This document shows positions 43,697 to 52,198 of a stretch of DNA of 64,000 bases, one piece after another. Position numbers and translations under genes: made by a program. Source of the DNA: Arthrobacter citreus (lineage in GTDB: Bacteria; Bacillota; Bacilli; Bacillales; Bacillaceae_G). The stretch lies in assembly GCA_013200995.1 (NCBI GenBank), contig CP053688.1, forward strand, positions 2,418,001 through 2,482,000. Reading direction: 5' to 3'. Within the stretch, counting starts at the first letter, position 1. Every line of letters starts with the position of its first letter. The notes under the pieces were generated by a model, which was not told the DNA's origin, searched no databases, and worked only from the letters and a program-made list of their open reading frames with translations.

Positions 43697-43993
43697 TATT
43701 GTTGCAGGGACTTGGGATAAGTATACTAGGGATCATTAGCAACATAAACGGAAAAACAAACTATTGCTTCGCTCCGCTTCCCTCCCCAGTATATTTTCTC
43801 TACCTATCCCTTTTACCCCGTCTCCTCCCCTTATTCTTTTCTACGCTACTGTCCTTATCATCCTTTAACTACTCTCACCTTTACTTTGCTTTATCCCCCT
43901 CGCCCATTTATCTAAAAAAGCAACAATCTTCAGTAACCGTTTTTCGCCTGCTTAATATCATATTAATGTAATATCCATCATAAGTGATAAGGA
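43697..43993. other. Pyrimidine-rich intergenic region
   Basis: From about 43765 to 43925 the plus strand is almost all C and T (for example CTTCCCTCCCCAGTATATTT). This is unlike the surrounding A-rich DNA. A frame across it has no ribosome site and an odd Ser/Pro/Leu composition, so it is not called a gene. It holds the promoter of the coat gene at 43994, but no clear sigma-K box was identified. Confidence 0.4.
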
Positions 43994-44551
43994 GTGAAAA
44001 AGATGAGTTGCAAAGACAACCACGACAAAAAAAGAAACCACTGTGTATGTGACGTTGTAAAATTCATAAATGATCTACAAGATTGCGCAACAAACACTTG
44101 CCCAACAGGTTGTGACGTTCCATTTTTAGGTGCTAACCCTAATGTACCACTTGCAAATACTCGCCCTTTCCTATTGTATTTAGCAAACGGTGAATTATTT
44201 AGAGTACCAGCATTCAACAATAATATGATGCCAATTATGGCTCAACAAGCTCAAGGCGGAGATGACAACAACAATAATAACAAAAACCCTCAAATCAACA
44301 ATTGCCAAGATACAGTTGTTTTCCGTGTTGAAAGTGTAGATGATGATTGCTGTGCAGTATTAAGAGCATTAGTTCCTGTAAACAGAAACAACAACAATAA
44401 CAACAACAAAAATAACAACAACAACAACAATACTTTCTGTGATCTAGTAGACGCTGATATGTTTGTAGCATCAAATACTTGTGTAACTGTTGACTTAGAT
44501 TGCTTCTGTGCAATCCAATGCTTACGTGACGTACACGTTTCAAATCTGTAA
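43994..44551 (+). CDS. CotY/CotZ-family spore coat protein
   Basis: A 185-residue Cys-rich coat protein. The N-terminus CVCDVVKFINDLQDCATNTC is the CotY/CotZ/ExsY signature, and TPS-like FLGAN...NTRPFLLYL is conserved in the family. The C-terminal half has CDLVDADMFVAS and DCFCAIQCL. Two asparagine tracts (about residues 91-97 and 130-144) interrupt the usual sequence; they are encoded by AAC/AAT repeats. CotY/CotZ form the crust by disulphide-linked self-assembly on the spore surface. AAGGAG precedes the ATG. CotY versus CotZ cannot be decided. Confidence 0.9.
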   Translation: MKKMSCKDNHDKKRNHCVCDVVKFINDLQDCATNTCPTGCDVPFLGANPNVPLANTRPFLLYLANGELFRVPAFNNNMMPIMAQQAQGGDDNNNNNKNPQINNCQDTVVFRVESVDDDCCAVLRALVPVNRNNNNNNNKNNNNNNNTFCDLVDADMFVASNTCVTVDLDCFCAIQCLRDVHVSNL

Positions 44552-44576
44552 GTTTAATGTAAACTAAAAAACTATG

Positions 44577-44606
44577 GGTGGTAGATCATGATCTACCACC
44601 TTTTTA
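44577..44606. terminator. Intrinsic terminator between coat genes
   Basis: A near-perfect palindrome with GGTGGTAGAT / ATCTACCACC arms, followed by TTTTTAA, between convergent coat genes. Confidence 0.85.
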
Positions 44607-44612
44607 ATGGTT

Positions 44613-45089
44613 CTAAATCCCAACCATTTGGATACTTAAGATGCTTGCAATATCCAGTTCAATATCGTTAATTTTTGAAGAAACTTTAATTGAAACCTTT
44701 CCTTCGTTGTAACCCATAATATAACCAATATATAAATCTTTTTCTGTTCTAATTCGGCATTCCACTTTTGGAATATAATGAGGCTTATTGATCATAAACA
44801 AAACCTTCTCTTCATTTGTCATCGCTTTGAATGGTTTTTTCATCCAAGCATTATCTGCTTCAGATTGTTTTTCTAGCTTAACTTCCTCTTCTTCTAACAC
44901 AACTTCTTCCTCTAGTTCCTCCACTTCTTCATATTTAGATTCTACATAATTTTCTTCCTTTGTTTTTTGATCCTGTTTATTTACTTTCACTACATAAGAG
45001 TGTTGTACATTTAACTTTGCTTCTTCAAAATCAGGCTGTGCAATATATAATAATGGCTTTACTCCCTCTTTAGACTCTTTACCTGCCAT
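44613..45089 (-). CDS. cotO: Spore coat protein CotO
   Basis: A 158-residue CotO-family protein from MAGKESKEGVKPLLYIAQPD, chosen because GGGAGG lies just before it; the upstream in-frame ATG has none. Central residues are highly acidic (EEVEELEEEVVLEEEEVKLE). The C-terminal part MNKPHYIPKVECRI (written MINKPHYIPKVECRI in full) is the conserved CotO end. CotO is an outer-coat morphogenetic protein that works with CotH in coat and exosporium assembly. The neighbours (CotY/Z-like, CotB-like, FabI) match Bacillus synteny. Confidence 0.88.
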   Translation of the reverse strand: MAGKESKEGVKPLLYIAQPDFEEAKLNVQHSYVVKVNKQDQKTKEENYVESKYEEVEELEEEVVLEEEEVKLEKQSEADNAWMKKPFKAMTNEEKVLFMINKPHYIPKVECRIRTEKDLYIGYIMGYNEGKVSIKVSSKINDIELDIASILSIQMVGI

Positions 45090-45330
45090 TGTTGTTCCTC
45101 CCTCGTAAGTGTGCTCCCATAAATTATATGAACGGACAATATGTATCATGTTAATTTTTTCTCAATTAATTAACCTAGAAAAGTACCTAAAATAGAAATA
45201 AATGCCTATCAACACTTGACCAATTTTGTACATAATCATATAAATTGGACAAATATCCTAGTACAAACAATTGACAGGGCACATATAAATACATTGTAAC
45301 CGCACAGAAAAAACAAGGAGCGATGAAAAA

Positions 45331-45804
45331 GTGAATAAAGAGTTATTCTCAGTATTCGTAGGTAAAGGAGTTAGAATTGGTCGAGGAGGTCATGAATCTA
45401 AAGAAGGTTTATTACTTGGTGCATTTGGAACACATATTGCTCTTTTTACAGAGGCAGACGGTGTAATTTATTTCCCTTACACTCATGTAAAAAGTTTAAC
45501 TTCATTTGCAAAAGGTAAATTATCTTATGATGAAATGTTCAATACAATTGAATTATTACCTAACGAGAATTTTGTGGATTTATTAAATTCTCAATGCAGA
45601 CAATGGGTAAAAATTAATCGTGGTGGCCACGACAAAATCGAAGGTATTCTTCTTGATGCAAATCATGAGTATGTAGAAATTTCTTTAAACGATGAACTAG
45701 TATATATTGCTACTTATCATATCAAGAGTGTAAGTTTCGGAGAAAAATTTGAAGTTTACGAAAGAAGTAATACGACAAGCCAAACATTAAGAAGAAGAAA
45801 ATAA
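45331..45804 (+). CDS. CotB-like spore coat protein
   Basis: A 157-residue protein resembling the repeat unit of CotB: FVGKGVRIGRGGHESKEGLL and WVKINRGGHDKIEGILLDAN are two copies of the RGGxExxxG module. Each is followed by a strand with a His (FPYTHVKSL, ATYHIKSV). B. subtilis CotB has about three such units plus a long Ser/Lys tail; the tail here is only QTLRRRK. It starts with GTG, with AAGGAG about 10 bp upstream. A mini-ORF (ATG AAA AAG TGA) overlaps the start. Expected on the spore outer coat. Confidence 0.8.
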   Translation: MNKELFSVFVGKGVRIGRGGHESKEGLLLGAFGTHIALFTEADGVIYFPYTHVKSLTSFAKGKLSYDEMFNTIELLPNENFVDLLNSQCRQWVKINRGGHDKIEGILLDANHEYVEISLNDELVYIATYHIKSVSFGEKFEVYERSNTTSQTLRRRK

Positions 45805-45814
45805 TGTTTAGAAA

Positions 45815-45850
45815 GGTCGTTTTATTCAAATAAAACGACCCTTTTTTTTT
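45815..45850 (+). terminator. Intrinsic terminator of the CotB-like gene
   Basis: A perfect 12-bp stem GGTCGTTTTATT / AATAAAACGACC followed by CTTTTTTTT. Confidence 0.9.
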
Positions 45851-46175
45851 AAACGTTGACCTCGATGCCATTCTAATTATGTTTTAAACTAATAATGTAA
45901 TTTGAAACTATACTTAATTTTGAGTGGTAATCAATAGATCATTGGAAGTATGTTTAATTAACTATTTCAACTATAAATTTTCAACCCAAATAATCTTTTT
46001 TCATTCATAATAGACAGGCACTAACACTCTTGCCAATCTTTAAATGCAATGATTGATTTTATTTAGACAAACTATCATTCTAAGATATGCCTAATTAATC
46101 TAAAACGAAAATCCTTTTTCAGAAATGATCATGTCTGAATAATAATGATTTATCTTTTTAAGAAAGGAGAAAATC
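45851..46175. other. 325-bp intergenic region
   Basis: AT-rich, no ORF. The ribosome site AAAGGAG for the next gene lies at its end. No sporulation promoter could be placed with confidence. Confidence 0.4.
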
Positions 46176-46841
46176 ATGGCAAGTTTCAAAAATTTTCTCA
46201 ACAAACAAGTTACAATAGAAATATCCGGTAACAGTAATGTTGATGGAATCTTAATTGAAGTTGGAAATGATTTATTAGTTGTTTTCAATGGTGAAAATTT
46301 TCTTTATATTCCACTACTGCATATTCATAATCTTAGTGAAAGTTTAATCGAAGAATCCTACGGAGTTGTTCCTTCCTTACAGGAATTAGAACACGAAAAA
46401 GATGAGTTATCTTTACGTAAAGTATTAACTGCTGCTAAAGGAATTTTTGTTGAAATTAGTCTTTCAAACAATCATTCTTTTCATGGCTTTATTACAACAA
46501 TCATGAATAATTACTTTGTTTTTTATTCCCCGATCTATAAAGTCATGTATATATCACTACAGCATTTAAAATGGTTGACCCCCTATCTCACTGATAAAAC
46601 CCCTTATATGTTAAGTAATAACCTTTTACCTGTAAATCCTTCTAATATCCCTTTAGCACGTACTCTAGACGTTCAATTAAATAAGTTGATTGGTGAATTA
46701 GTCGTAATGAACAGTGGAGAGCATTATGAATATATAGGTAAATTGAGTTCGATTGACTCAAATTTCATAGAGTTAACGACATCAAGAGGAGAAAGCAAAT
46801 TAGTAGGTCTTCGTCACTTAAAATCAATTTTTATTCCGTAA
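46176..46841 (+). CDS. Three-repeat CotB/DUF2642-like protein
   Basis: A 221-residue protein made of three copies of one beta-rich unit ending in a His-Leu pair: VDGILIEVGNDLLVVF...LLHIHNL, FHGFITTIMNNYFVFY...LQHLKWL and YIGKLSSIDSNFIELT...LRHLKSI. The pattern is that of Bacillus DUF2642 / CotB-repeat proteins and resembles the neighbour at 45331, without the RGG motif. Probably spore-surface, by neighbourhood. AAAGGAG precedes the ATG. No catalytic residues apparent. Confidence 0.7.
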   Translation: MASFKNFLNKQVTIEISGNSNVDGILIEVGNDLLVVFNGENFLYIPLLHIHNLSESLIEESYGVVPSLQELEHEKDELSLRKVLTAAKGIFVEISLSNNHSFHGFITTIMNNYFVFYSPIYKVMYISLQHLKWLTPYLTDKTPYMLSNNLLPVNPSNIPLARTLDVQLNKLIGELVVMNSGEHYEYIGKLSSIDSNFIELTTSRGESKLVGLRHLKSIFIP

Positions 46842-46925
46842 AAATCAATTGAGTATTGCGGGTGTAACTAAAGCTGGAAAAGAGAAGATTAATTCTCTTC
46901 CTAATCCCGCATTCCATTTTCTACC

Positions 46926-46962
46926 ACAAAAAAAATAGAAGCTCCTAGAGCTTCTATTTTTT
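46926..46962. terminator. Bidirectional terminator between the repeat protein and fabI
   Basis: Arms AATAGAAGCTC / GAGCTTCTATT with A-run left and TTTTTTT right. It lies 9 bp from the fabI stop. Confidence 0.9.
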
Positions 46963-46970
46963 TACTATCT

Positions 46971-47741
46971 TTATCCCATTATATGGTATCCTGAGTCAAC
47001 GTGAATGTTTTCTCCAGTAATACCTCTTGCTAAGTCACTAAATAAGAATAGTGCAGAATCTCCGACTTCTTCTTGTGTTACATTTCTACGTAACGGAGCT
47101 TTTTCTTCAATCTCTTTTAAGATCGAATTAAAGTCACCTACTCCTTTTGCAGAAAGCGTACGGATTGGTCCTGCAGAAATTGAGTTTACGCGAATATTAT
47201 ATCTACCAAGGTCATTTGCTAAATAACGTACAGAAGCTTCTAAAGCTGCTTTAGAAACACCCATTAAGTTGTAGTTTTGCATTACGCGCTCTCCACCTAA
47301 GTAAGTTAGAGTAACGATACTGCCGCCTTCAGCCATTAATTCCTTTGCTTCACGAGCTACACCTACTAAAGAGTAAGCACTAATGTTTTGTGATAAAAGG
47401 TATCCGTCACGACTTGTATCTACGAAATCGCCTTTTAAATCCTCTTTATTTGCAAATGCGATACAGTGTGCTACACCGTGAATTGCTCCAACTTTCTCTT
47501 TAATTGTAGCAAAGCATTTTGCTAAATCTTCGTCGCTAGTTACATCACATTGAACAAGAATATTATTTGGATTTTCTAGTGACTCAGCTAGTTCACGTAC
47601 CCCTTTTTCTAATCTTTCATTTGCGTATGTAAAAATTAAGTTTGCTCCAGCGCTATGTAATGATTGTGCAATTCCCCATGCGATACTACGGAAGTTTGCT
47701 ACACCCATAACTACATATGTTTTACCTTTTAATGAAATCAT
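46971..47741 (-). CDS. fabI: Enoyl-[acyl-carrier-protein] reductase (NADH)
   Basis: A 256-residue FabI. It carries out the last reduction step of each type II fatty-acid elongation cycle. The N-terminal cofactor motif reads VMGVANFRSIAWGIAQSLHS, characteristic of FabI (long gap, Ser-Ile-Ala-Trp-Gly). The catalytic Tyr-Lys pair is in YNLMGVSKAAL, and the substrate-side PIRTLSAKGV is present. AGGAG precedes the ATG. A FapR box at 47769-47785 predicts malonyl-CoA-responsive repression. Same place as in B. subtilis, next to cotO. Confidence 0.96.
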   Translation of the reverse strand: MISLKGKTYVVMGVANFRSIAWGIAQSLHSAGANLIFTYANERLEKGVRELAESLENPNNILVQCDVTSDEDLAKCFATIKEKVGAIHGVAHCIAFANKEDLKGDFVDTSRDGYLLSQNISAYSLVGVAREAKELMAEGGSIVTLTYLGGERVMQNYNLMGVSKAALEASVRYLANDLGRYNIRVNSISAGPIRTLSAKGVGDFNSILKEIEEKAPLRRNVTQEEVGDSALFLFSDLARGITGENIHVDSGYHIMG

Positions 47742-47768
47742 ATCAATAGTCTCCTTTATTATTAGTTA

Positions 47769-47785
47769 TTAGTACTAGATACTAA
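47769..47785 (-). promoter_or_regulatory. FapR operator of fabI
   Basis: TTAGTACTAGATACTAA fits the 17-bp FapR consensus (TTAGTACC..GTACTAA type; left arm TTAGTA, right arm TACTAA). It is 28 bp upstream of the fabI ATG. FapR controls fatty-acid genes, including fabI, in Bacillus. Confidence 0.85.
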
Positions 47786-47848
47786 AATAGTAGCACAAAT
47801 ACTATCAATTGCAAATAGTAAAGTTTAATATAGCTTTATCCACATAAA

Positions 47849-47964
47849 GAAAACTCGTCGACTGACGAGCCTTTTAGGCGAAGTCAGAGGCGTAGTTGCA
47901 CTTAGACTTTATTCCTAAAATTGGCTACCACGCCGAGTACGATTCTTCGTTGCCAATTTATACT
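47849..47964. repeat. Dispersed ~115-bp structured repeat, copy B
   Basis: Homologous along its length to 4295-4409. Here the stems are better: CTCGTC/GACGAG, GCCT/AGGC, GACT/AGTC, ACGAT/TTCGT-like, and AAATTGGC/GCCAATTT. It lies between the fabI FapR box and the divergent RodA-like gene, outside the likely fabI transcript. Confidence 0.6.
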
Positions 47965-48123
47965 ATTTAAAGTGAAAAACAGAAATATAATAGTTTATTA
48001 AAAAGAGTTTATCGTTTTTTAATTCCTTTAAAGACAAAAATAAATTATAATGATGAATGTCGTACATTTAAAATGCTTATTTAAAAGCATACTAATAAAA
48101 TAAATATATAGAGAGGTGAGGAC

Positions 48124-49287
48124 ATGAAGGAAGACCGTACATCTCCCTTTCAAATTGATTTTAAATTACTATTCATTCTATTTTGTATAGCAGTTGTAAG
48201 TTATCTTGCAATTACAAGTGCAATGCCAAGCCTTCCTGCAAATCTAAGAAACATCAATTTCGCTGCTCAACAAATTAAATGGTATATTATTGGATTAGTT
48301 GGTATTGCAGCTATTATGATAATTGATTTTGATCGATATAAAAATGTAATTTGGTATATGTATGGATTTGGTTTAATCCTACTTCTTGGATTAGAATTAC
48401 ATATCCCAGGTGCTCAAACGATTAAAGGTGCTACCGCATGGTACAGTATACCCGGTGTAGGTAACTTCCAACCATCTGAGTTAATGAAAATTTTTATGAT
48501 CATCATTTTAGGAACGGTCATTTCAAGACACAATGAAACGTATGCAGTACGTGGAAAAAGAGAGGATATTTTACTTTTAGGTAAAATATTTGGTTTTGCG
48601 GTGCCACCATTACTATTAATTGCTAAAGAGCCCGACTTAGGAAATACAATGGTTATGTGCGCAATTATAGCATCAATGATCTTAGTTTCTGGAATTCGTT
48701 GGCGCTATATCCTTGGACTAGTTGCTTTAACAGTCGGCCTTGGTTCTTTGATGGTTTATCTATACTTTTACCATTTTCAGTTTTTCACATCTCACATACT
48801 GGAAGAATACCAGTTAAATCGTTTTTACGGCTGGTTAGCACCATATGAATATCCATCTCAAGGTTATCAGCTTACTCAGGCATTAATGGCAGCTGGTTCT
48901 GGTATGCTAACAGGAAAAGGTTTCCATAACGGTGAGGCATACTTTCCTGAGCCGCATACAGATTTTATCTTCACAGTAATTTGCGAACAATATGGTTTTA
49001 TAGGAGCAAGTATAGTAATCTCATTATTCTTCTTATTAATTTATCGAATGATTCATATCGCGTTAGAAAGTAATGATAAATTTGGTAGTTATATTTGTGC
49101 TGGAGTAGTTGGTATGTTCACTTTCCAAGTATTCCAAAATATTGGTATGACAATTGGGCTACTACCAATTACAGGTATCACTCTACCATTCGTAAGCTAT
49201 GGTGGAAGTTCACTAGCAACCAACCTGCTAGCAATAGGTTTCATCCTAAACGTAAGATCTCGAACAAATAAATACATGTTTGACTAA
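48124..49287 (+). CDS. SEDS-family peptidoglycan polymerase, RodA-like
   Basis: A 387-residue FtsW/RodA/SpoVE-family membrane protein with about ten helices. The conserved blocks KGATAWYSIPGVGNFQPSEL (catalytic-region loop), KEPDLGNTMVM and GKGFHNGEAYFPEPHTDFIF are all intact. The GNFQPSE and PEPHTDFIF spelling is closer to RodA than FtsW. SEDS proteins polymerise lipid II glycan strands, here probably during elongation or in sporulation. GAGAGGTGAG precedes the ATG. It occupies the spot where B. subtilis has the thiamine (ten/thi) genes. Confidence 0.9.
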   Translation: MKEDRTSPFQIDFKLLFILFCIAVVSYLAITSAMPSLPANLRNINFAAQQIKWYIIGLVGIAAIMIIDFDRYKNVIWYMYGFGLILLLGLELHIPGAQTIKGATAWYSIPGVGNFQPSELMKIFMIIILGTVISRHNETYAVRGKREDILLLGKIFGFAVPPLLLIAKEPDLGNTMVMCAIIASMILVSGIRWRYILGLVALTVGLGSLMVYLYFYHFQFFTSHILEEYQLNRFYGWLAPYEYPSQGYQLTQALMAAGSGMLTGKGFHNGEAYFPEPHTDFIFTVICEQYGFIGASIVISLFFLLIYRMIHIALESNDKFGSYICAGVVGMFTFQVFQNIGMTIGLLPITGITLPFVSYGGSSLATNLLAIGFILNVRSRTNKYMFD

Positions 49288-49310
49288 ATATGGCTAGTGA
49301 TAAAGGAAAG

Positions 49311-49349
49311 CAGGGGCAAAGATTTATTAAATCTTGCCCCTCTTTTTTA
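49311..49349 (+). terminator. Intrinsic terminator of the RodA-like gene
   Basis: AGGGGCAA...AAATCTTGCCCCT stem (one bulge), followed by CTTTTTT. Confidence 0.85.
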
Positions 49350-49510
49350 TTTCTACTATAGAGTAACAATGGAAGACTTTCTTAGAATTTTTTTGTTACT
49401 GCTACGTTTTGAACGCCACCATAACATTTAGATTTATTGTTTTTTCTATTATTTACTGTACATACTAATAGAAATTAATTGTTTCAATTTTCTTAATAAG
49501 GATTGATAAG

Positions 49511-50266
49511 ATGAAATATGATGTAATAGGAGATATTCATGGTTGCTATAATGAGTTTGTCGCGTTAACTAAAACACTTGGCTATTTATGGGAAAATAAT
49601 ATCCCTGTCCACCCTAATGATCGCAGGTTGGTTTTTGTCGGTGATTTAACGGATCGTGGACCAAAATCTTTAGCAGTTATAAAAGTAGTATATGAATTAG
49701 TGATGAAACAAAAAAAAGCATATTATTCACCGGGCAATCATTGTAATAAGCTTTATCGTTATTTTCTTGGACGTAATGTGAAAATTCAACATGGCCTTGA
49801 AACGACTGTAGCCGAATTAGAAGCACTAAACGGTAAAGAAAGAAGTCATTATGAAGAATCATTTAAAAAGCTTTATGAAGGCTCACCATTGTATCATGTT
49901 CTTGATCATGGAATGTTAGTTGTTAGTCATGCTGGCATTCGTGAGGATATGATCGGTAAGCATTCCAATAATGTAAAAACATTCGTTTTATATGGTGATA
50001 TTAATGGAGAAGTACTTCCTAACGGAATGCCTGTAAGAAAAGATTGGGCTAAAGAATACAAAGGTAAAGCCTTAATAATTTATGGTCATACTCCTATTAA
50101 GGAACCAAGGGAATTAAATAATACAATAAATATCGATACAGGTGCAGTTTTTGGAGGCAAACTTACTGCATTTTCATACCCGGAACGAAAAATTACACAG
50201 GTCCAGTCTTCAATGCCTTATATTGAGGAAAAATTTAGCTTTTACGAAGAGGTTAAGAGCATTTAA
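49511..50266 (+). CDS. prpE: Bis(5'-nucleosyl)-tetraphosphatase PrpE
   Basis: A 251-residue calcineurin-like metallophosphoesterase. Motifs in order: [10 protein letters not shown] (about residue 7), [16 protein letters not shown] and the distal YGHTPI with [11 protein letters not shown]. subtilis PrpE hydrolyses Ap4A-type nucleotides and phosphotyrosine and affects spore germination. The ribosome site is poor (AAGGATTGATAAG) but the start agrees with family N-termini. Followed by its own terminator. Confidence 0.92.
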   Translation: MKYDVIGDIHGCYNEFVALTKTLGYLWENNIPVHPNDRRLVFVGDLTDRGPKSLAVIKVVYELVMKQKKAYYSPGNHCNKLYRYFLGRNVKIQHGLETTVAELEALNGKERSHYEESFKKLYEGSPLYHVLDHGMLVVSHAGIREDMIGKHSNNVKTFVLYGDINGEVLPNGMPVRKDWAKEYKGKALIIYGHTPIKEPRELNNTINIDTGAVFGGKLTAFSYPERKITQVQSSMPYIEEKFSFYEEVKSI

Positions 50267-50303
50267 AAAATAATTAAATTTACATATAAATTTAGAAATA
50301 GAA

Positions 50304-50341
50304 CAAAAAAAAGTAGATTTCCAAGTGGAACCTACTTTTTT
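50304..50341. terminator. Intrinsic terminator after prpE
   Basis: AAAAAGTAG...TTCC pairs with GGAA...CTACTTTTTT, with A-run and T-run at the edges. Confidence 0.85.
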
Positions 50342-50489
50342 GCTGATTTAAGCAGGCGTCCACTTATCAGCGTTATATTTTAGTCTCTTCCATCCCCATG
50401 GTTGAAACACTACATAATTAAAAATAATCTATTATTCATATATTGTCAATAAATTCTACAAAATTTAGACAAATTTATCCCTTGACATT

Positions 50490-51377
50490 TTACGATTCCA
50501 AAAAGCCTATTAAATCAGGTGGTAAAGCGATTTCATATTTTTTCCTAAAATGGTCAATTGGATGCGTAAATGACAACTTATAACTATGCAACGCCTGTCT
50601 CTTTAGCGTATCATTTTTCCCTCCATATAAGTCATCCCCAATTAAGGGATGTCCTAAAGAAGACATATGAACACGAATTTGATGTGTTCTACCAGTTTCT
50701 AATTGTAGTTCTACGACTGAATAATTACGATTTGCCAAGAGGACGTTATAATGTGTAATTGCCTCTTGCCCGTTTTCAGATACAACTCTTTCAATAATGC
50801 TATCACTTTTCCTAGCAATTTTTGCTCGTATAACCCCTATAGATTCATTCATTTGCCCATGAACAATTGCAATATATTTTCTTTGAACACTTTTTAACTC
50901 ATTTTTAGAAAATAAATAATGAATATAACGATTTTTTGCAACTAGCATTAATCCTGAAGTATCTTTGTCTAATCTAGTTACAATATGAATTGTAGATTGA
51001 AGTCCAATCGATTGATAATAATATAATAAACCATTTGCTAGAGTACCATTAGGATGCTCTCTAGATGGTATACTCGGTATTCCAGAAGGTTTATTTATGA
51101 TTAAAACTGCATCATCTTCATAAACAATCTCAAAAGGAATTTCTTCAGCTATTAGCTCTTCACTTGGCTTTTCGATTGGAAAATAGATTTGTACAAGATC
51201 TGATTCATTTAATATTGTACGAACAGTTTTTTCTTCATCATTTACTGTTATTTTTCCACCTTGAAATTTTATATCTGTTAACGCACGTTTAGAGAGCTCC
51301 TTTAATTTAAGAAACTCTCTAAGTAAAATGCCATTATGTTCTTTTTTTACTTCCCACTTTAAACTAAATTGCTTCAT
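50490..51377 (-). CDS. RluD-family pseudouridine synthase (YjbO-like)
   Basis: A 295-residue RNA pseudouridine synthase. An N-terminal S4-like domain (residues 1-80, FQGGKITVNDEEKTVRTILN) precedes the catalytic domain with the Asp of RLDKDTSGLMLVAKN. The later blocks YHVEL-like TGRTHQIRVHMSSLGHPLIGD are typical. It converts uridine to pseudouridine in rRNA or tRNA. The start MKQFSLKW has GGTGAAG upstream; an ATG four codons earlier overlaps the nadK stop (TAATG), so either way it is coupled to nadK. It matches B. subtilis yjbO by position. Confidence 0.9.
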   Translation of the reverse strand: MKQFSLKWEVKKEHNGILLREFLKLKELSKRALTDIKFQGGKITVNDEEKTVRTILNESDLVQIYFPIEKPSEELIAEEIPFEIVYEDDAVLIINKPSGIPSIPSREHPNGTLANGLLYYYQSIGLQSTIHIVTRLDKDTSGLMLVAKNRYIHYLFSKNELKSVQRKYIAIVHGQMNESIGVIRAKIARKSDSIIERVVSENGQEAITHYNVLLANRNYSVVELQLETGRTHQIRVHMSSLGHPLIGDDLYGGKNDTLKRQALHSYKLSFTHPIDHFRKKYEIALPPDLIGFLES

Positions 51378-51388
51378 TTTCTTCACCA

Positions 51389-52183
51389 TTATTCTTTAAC
51401 AAAAGAATCAACAACACGCTTCCAAAATGGAAATGGTCTGAAACGTGCAAATCGTACTTTTTCATGAGCTACTCTACATTGAATCGATTTAACGTCTTGA
51501 TGCACAATTGTTTTATGATCCAATGTAATTTGAAAGTTTGCATTTCTCACTGGTTTAAGTAAACAAGTATGATGCTTAGGTAAAACAAGTGGTGATCCAA
51601 TAGTACGAAAAACTCGATTATTGATTGATGCCATCTCAGCAATTTGAATCGCCTCAATTGACGGATGAATAATCGCACCACCTAAAGCCTTATTATATGC
51701 AGTACTACCTGATGGAGTAGAAATGCAAAGCCCGTCACCCCTAAATGTTTCAAAATGCTGACCTTTTATTTCAACATCAATCACTAAAGTACCTTCAAGT
51801 CCTTTTATCGTACACTCATTTAAAGCTAGTGTTTGCATTTCTTTTCTTCCATCCTTGTAACGAATGATAACTTCCAATAAAGGATATTCAACTACTTGAA
51901 ATGGAGTCTTCGCTATTGCAATAACAAGTTTTTCTACCTCGCTTGGTACCCAATCAGCGTAAAATCCCAAGTGTCCAGTATGAACCCCTACGAAAGATAC
52001 TTTATCGAGAAGATGAGTGTAATGATGAAAAGCATGAAGTAAAGTCCCATCGCCACCTACTGATATGACTATTTCAGGTTCCTCTTCATCAAATTTAAAA
52101 TCAAAGCTCTCTAAATAATCTCTCATTCGTTTCATCAGCTCATTGGACTCTTGATCACCCTTAGACATAATTACAAAATTCAT
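51389..52183 (-). CDS. nadK: NAD kinase
   Basis: A 264-residue NAD+ kinase (PpnK/YjbN). The ATP/NAD-binding GGDGT motif is in [16 protein letters not shown] (about residue 42), and the substrate loop [14 protein letters not shown] (about 150) is complete. It makes NADP from NAD in the cytoplasm. It sits 16 bp after relQ and is coupled to the pseudouridine synthase gene. The length is the usual 265. Confidence 0.95.
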   Translation of the reverse strand: MNFVIMSKGDQESNELMKRMRDYLESFDFKFDEEEPEIVISVGGDGTLLHAFHHYTHLLDKVSFVGVHTGHLGFYADWVPSEVEKLVIAIAKTPFQVVEYPLLEVIIRYKDGRKEMQTLALNECTIKGLEGTLVIDVEIKGQHFETFRGDGLCISTPSGSTAYNKALGGAIIHPSIEAIQIAEMASINNRVFRTIGSPLVLPKHHTCLLKPVRNANFQITLDHKTIVHQDVKSIQCRVAHEKVRFARFRPFPFWKRVVDSFVKE

Positions 52184-52198
52184 TTTCTTGTCCTTCCC

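Noticed and set aside
43699..43971. 90-codon plus-strand ORF between yjcA and the coat gene
   Set aside because: No ribosome site, extreme Leu/Ser/Pro composition caused by the pyrimidine tract, no recognisable domain.
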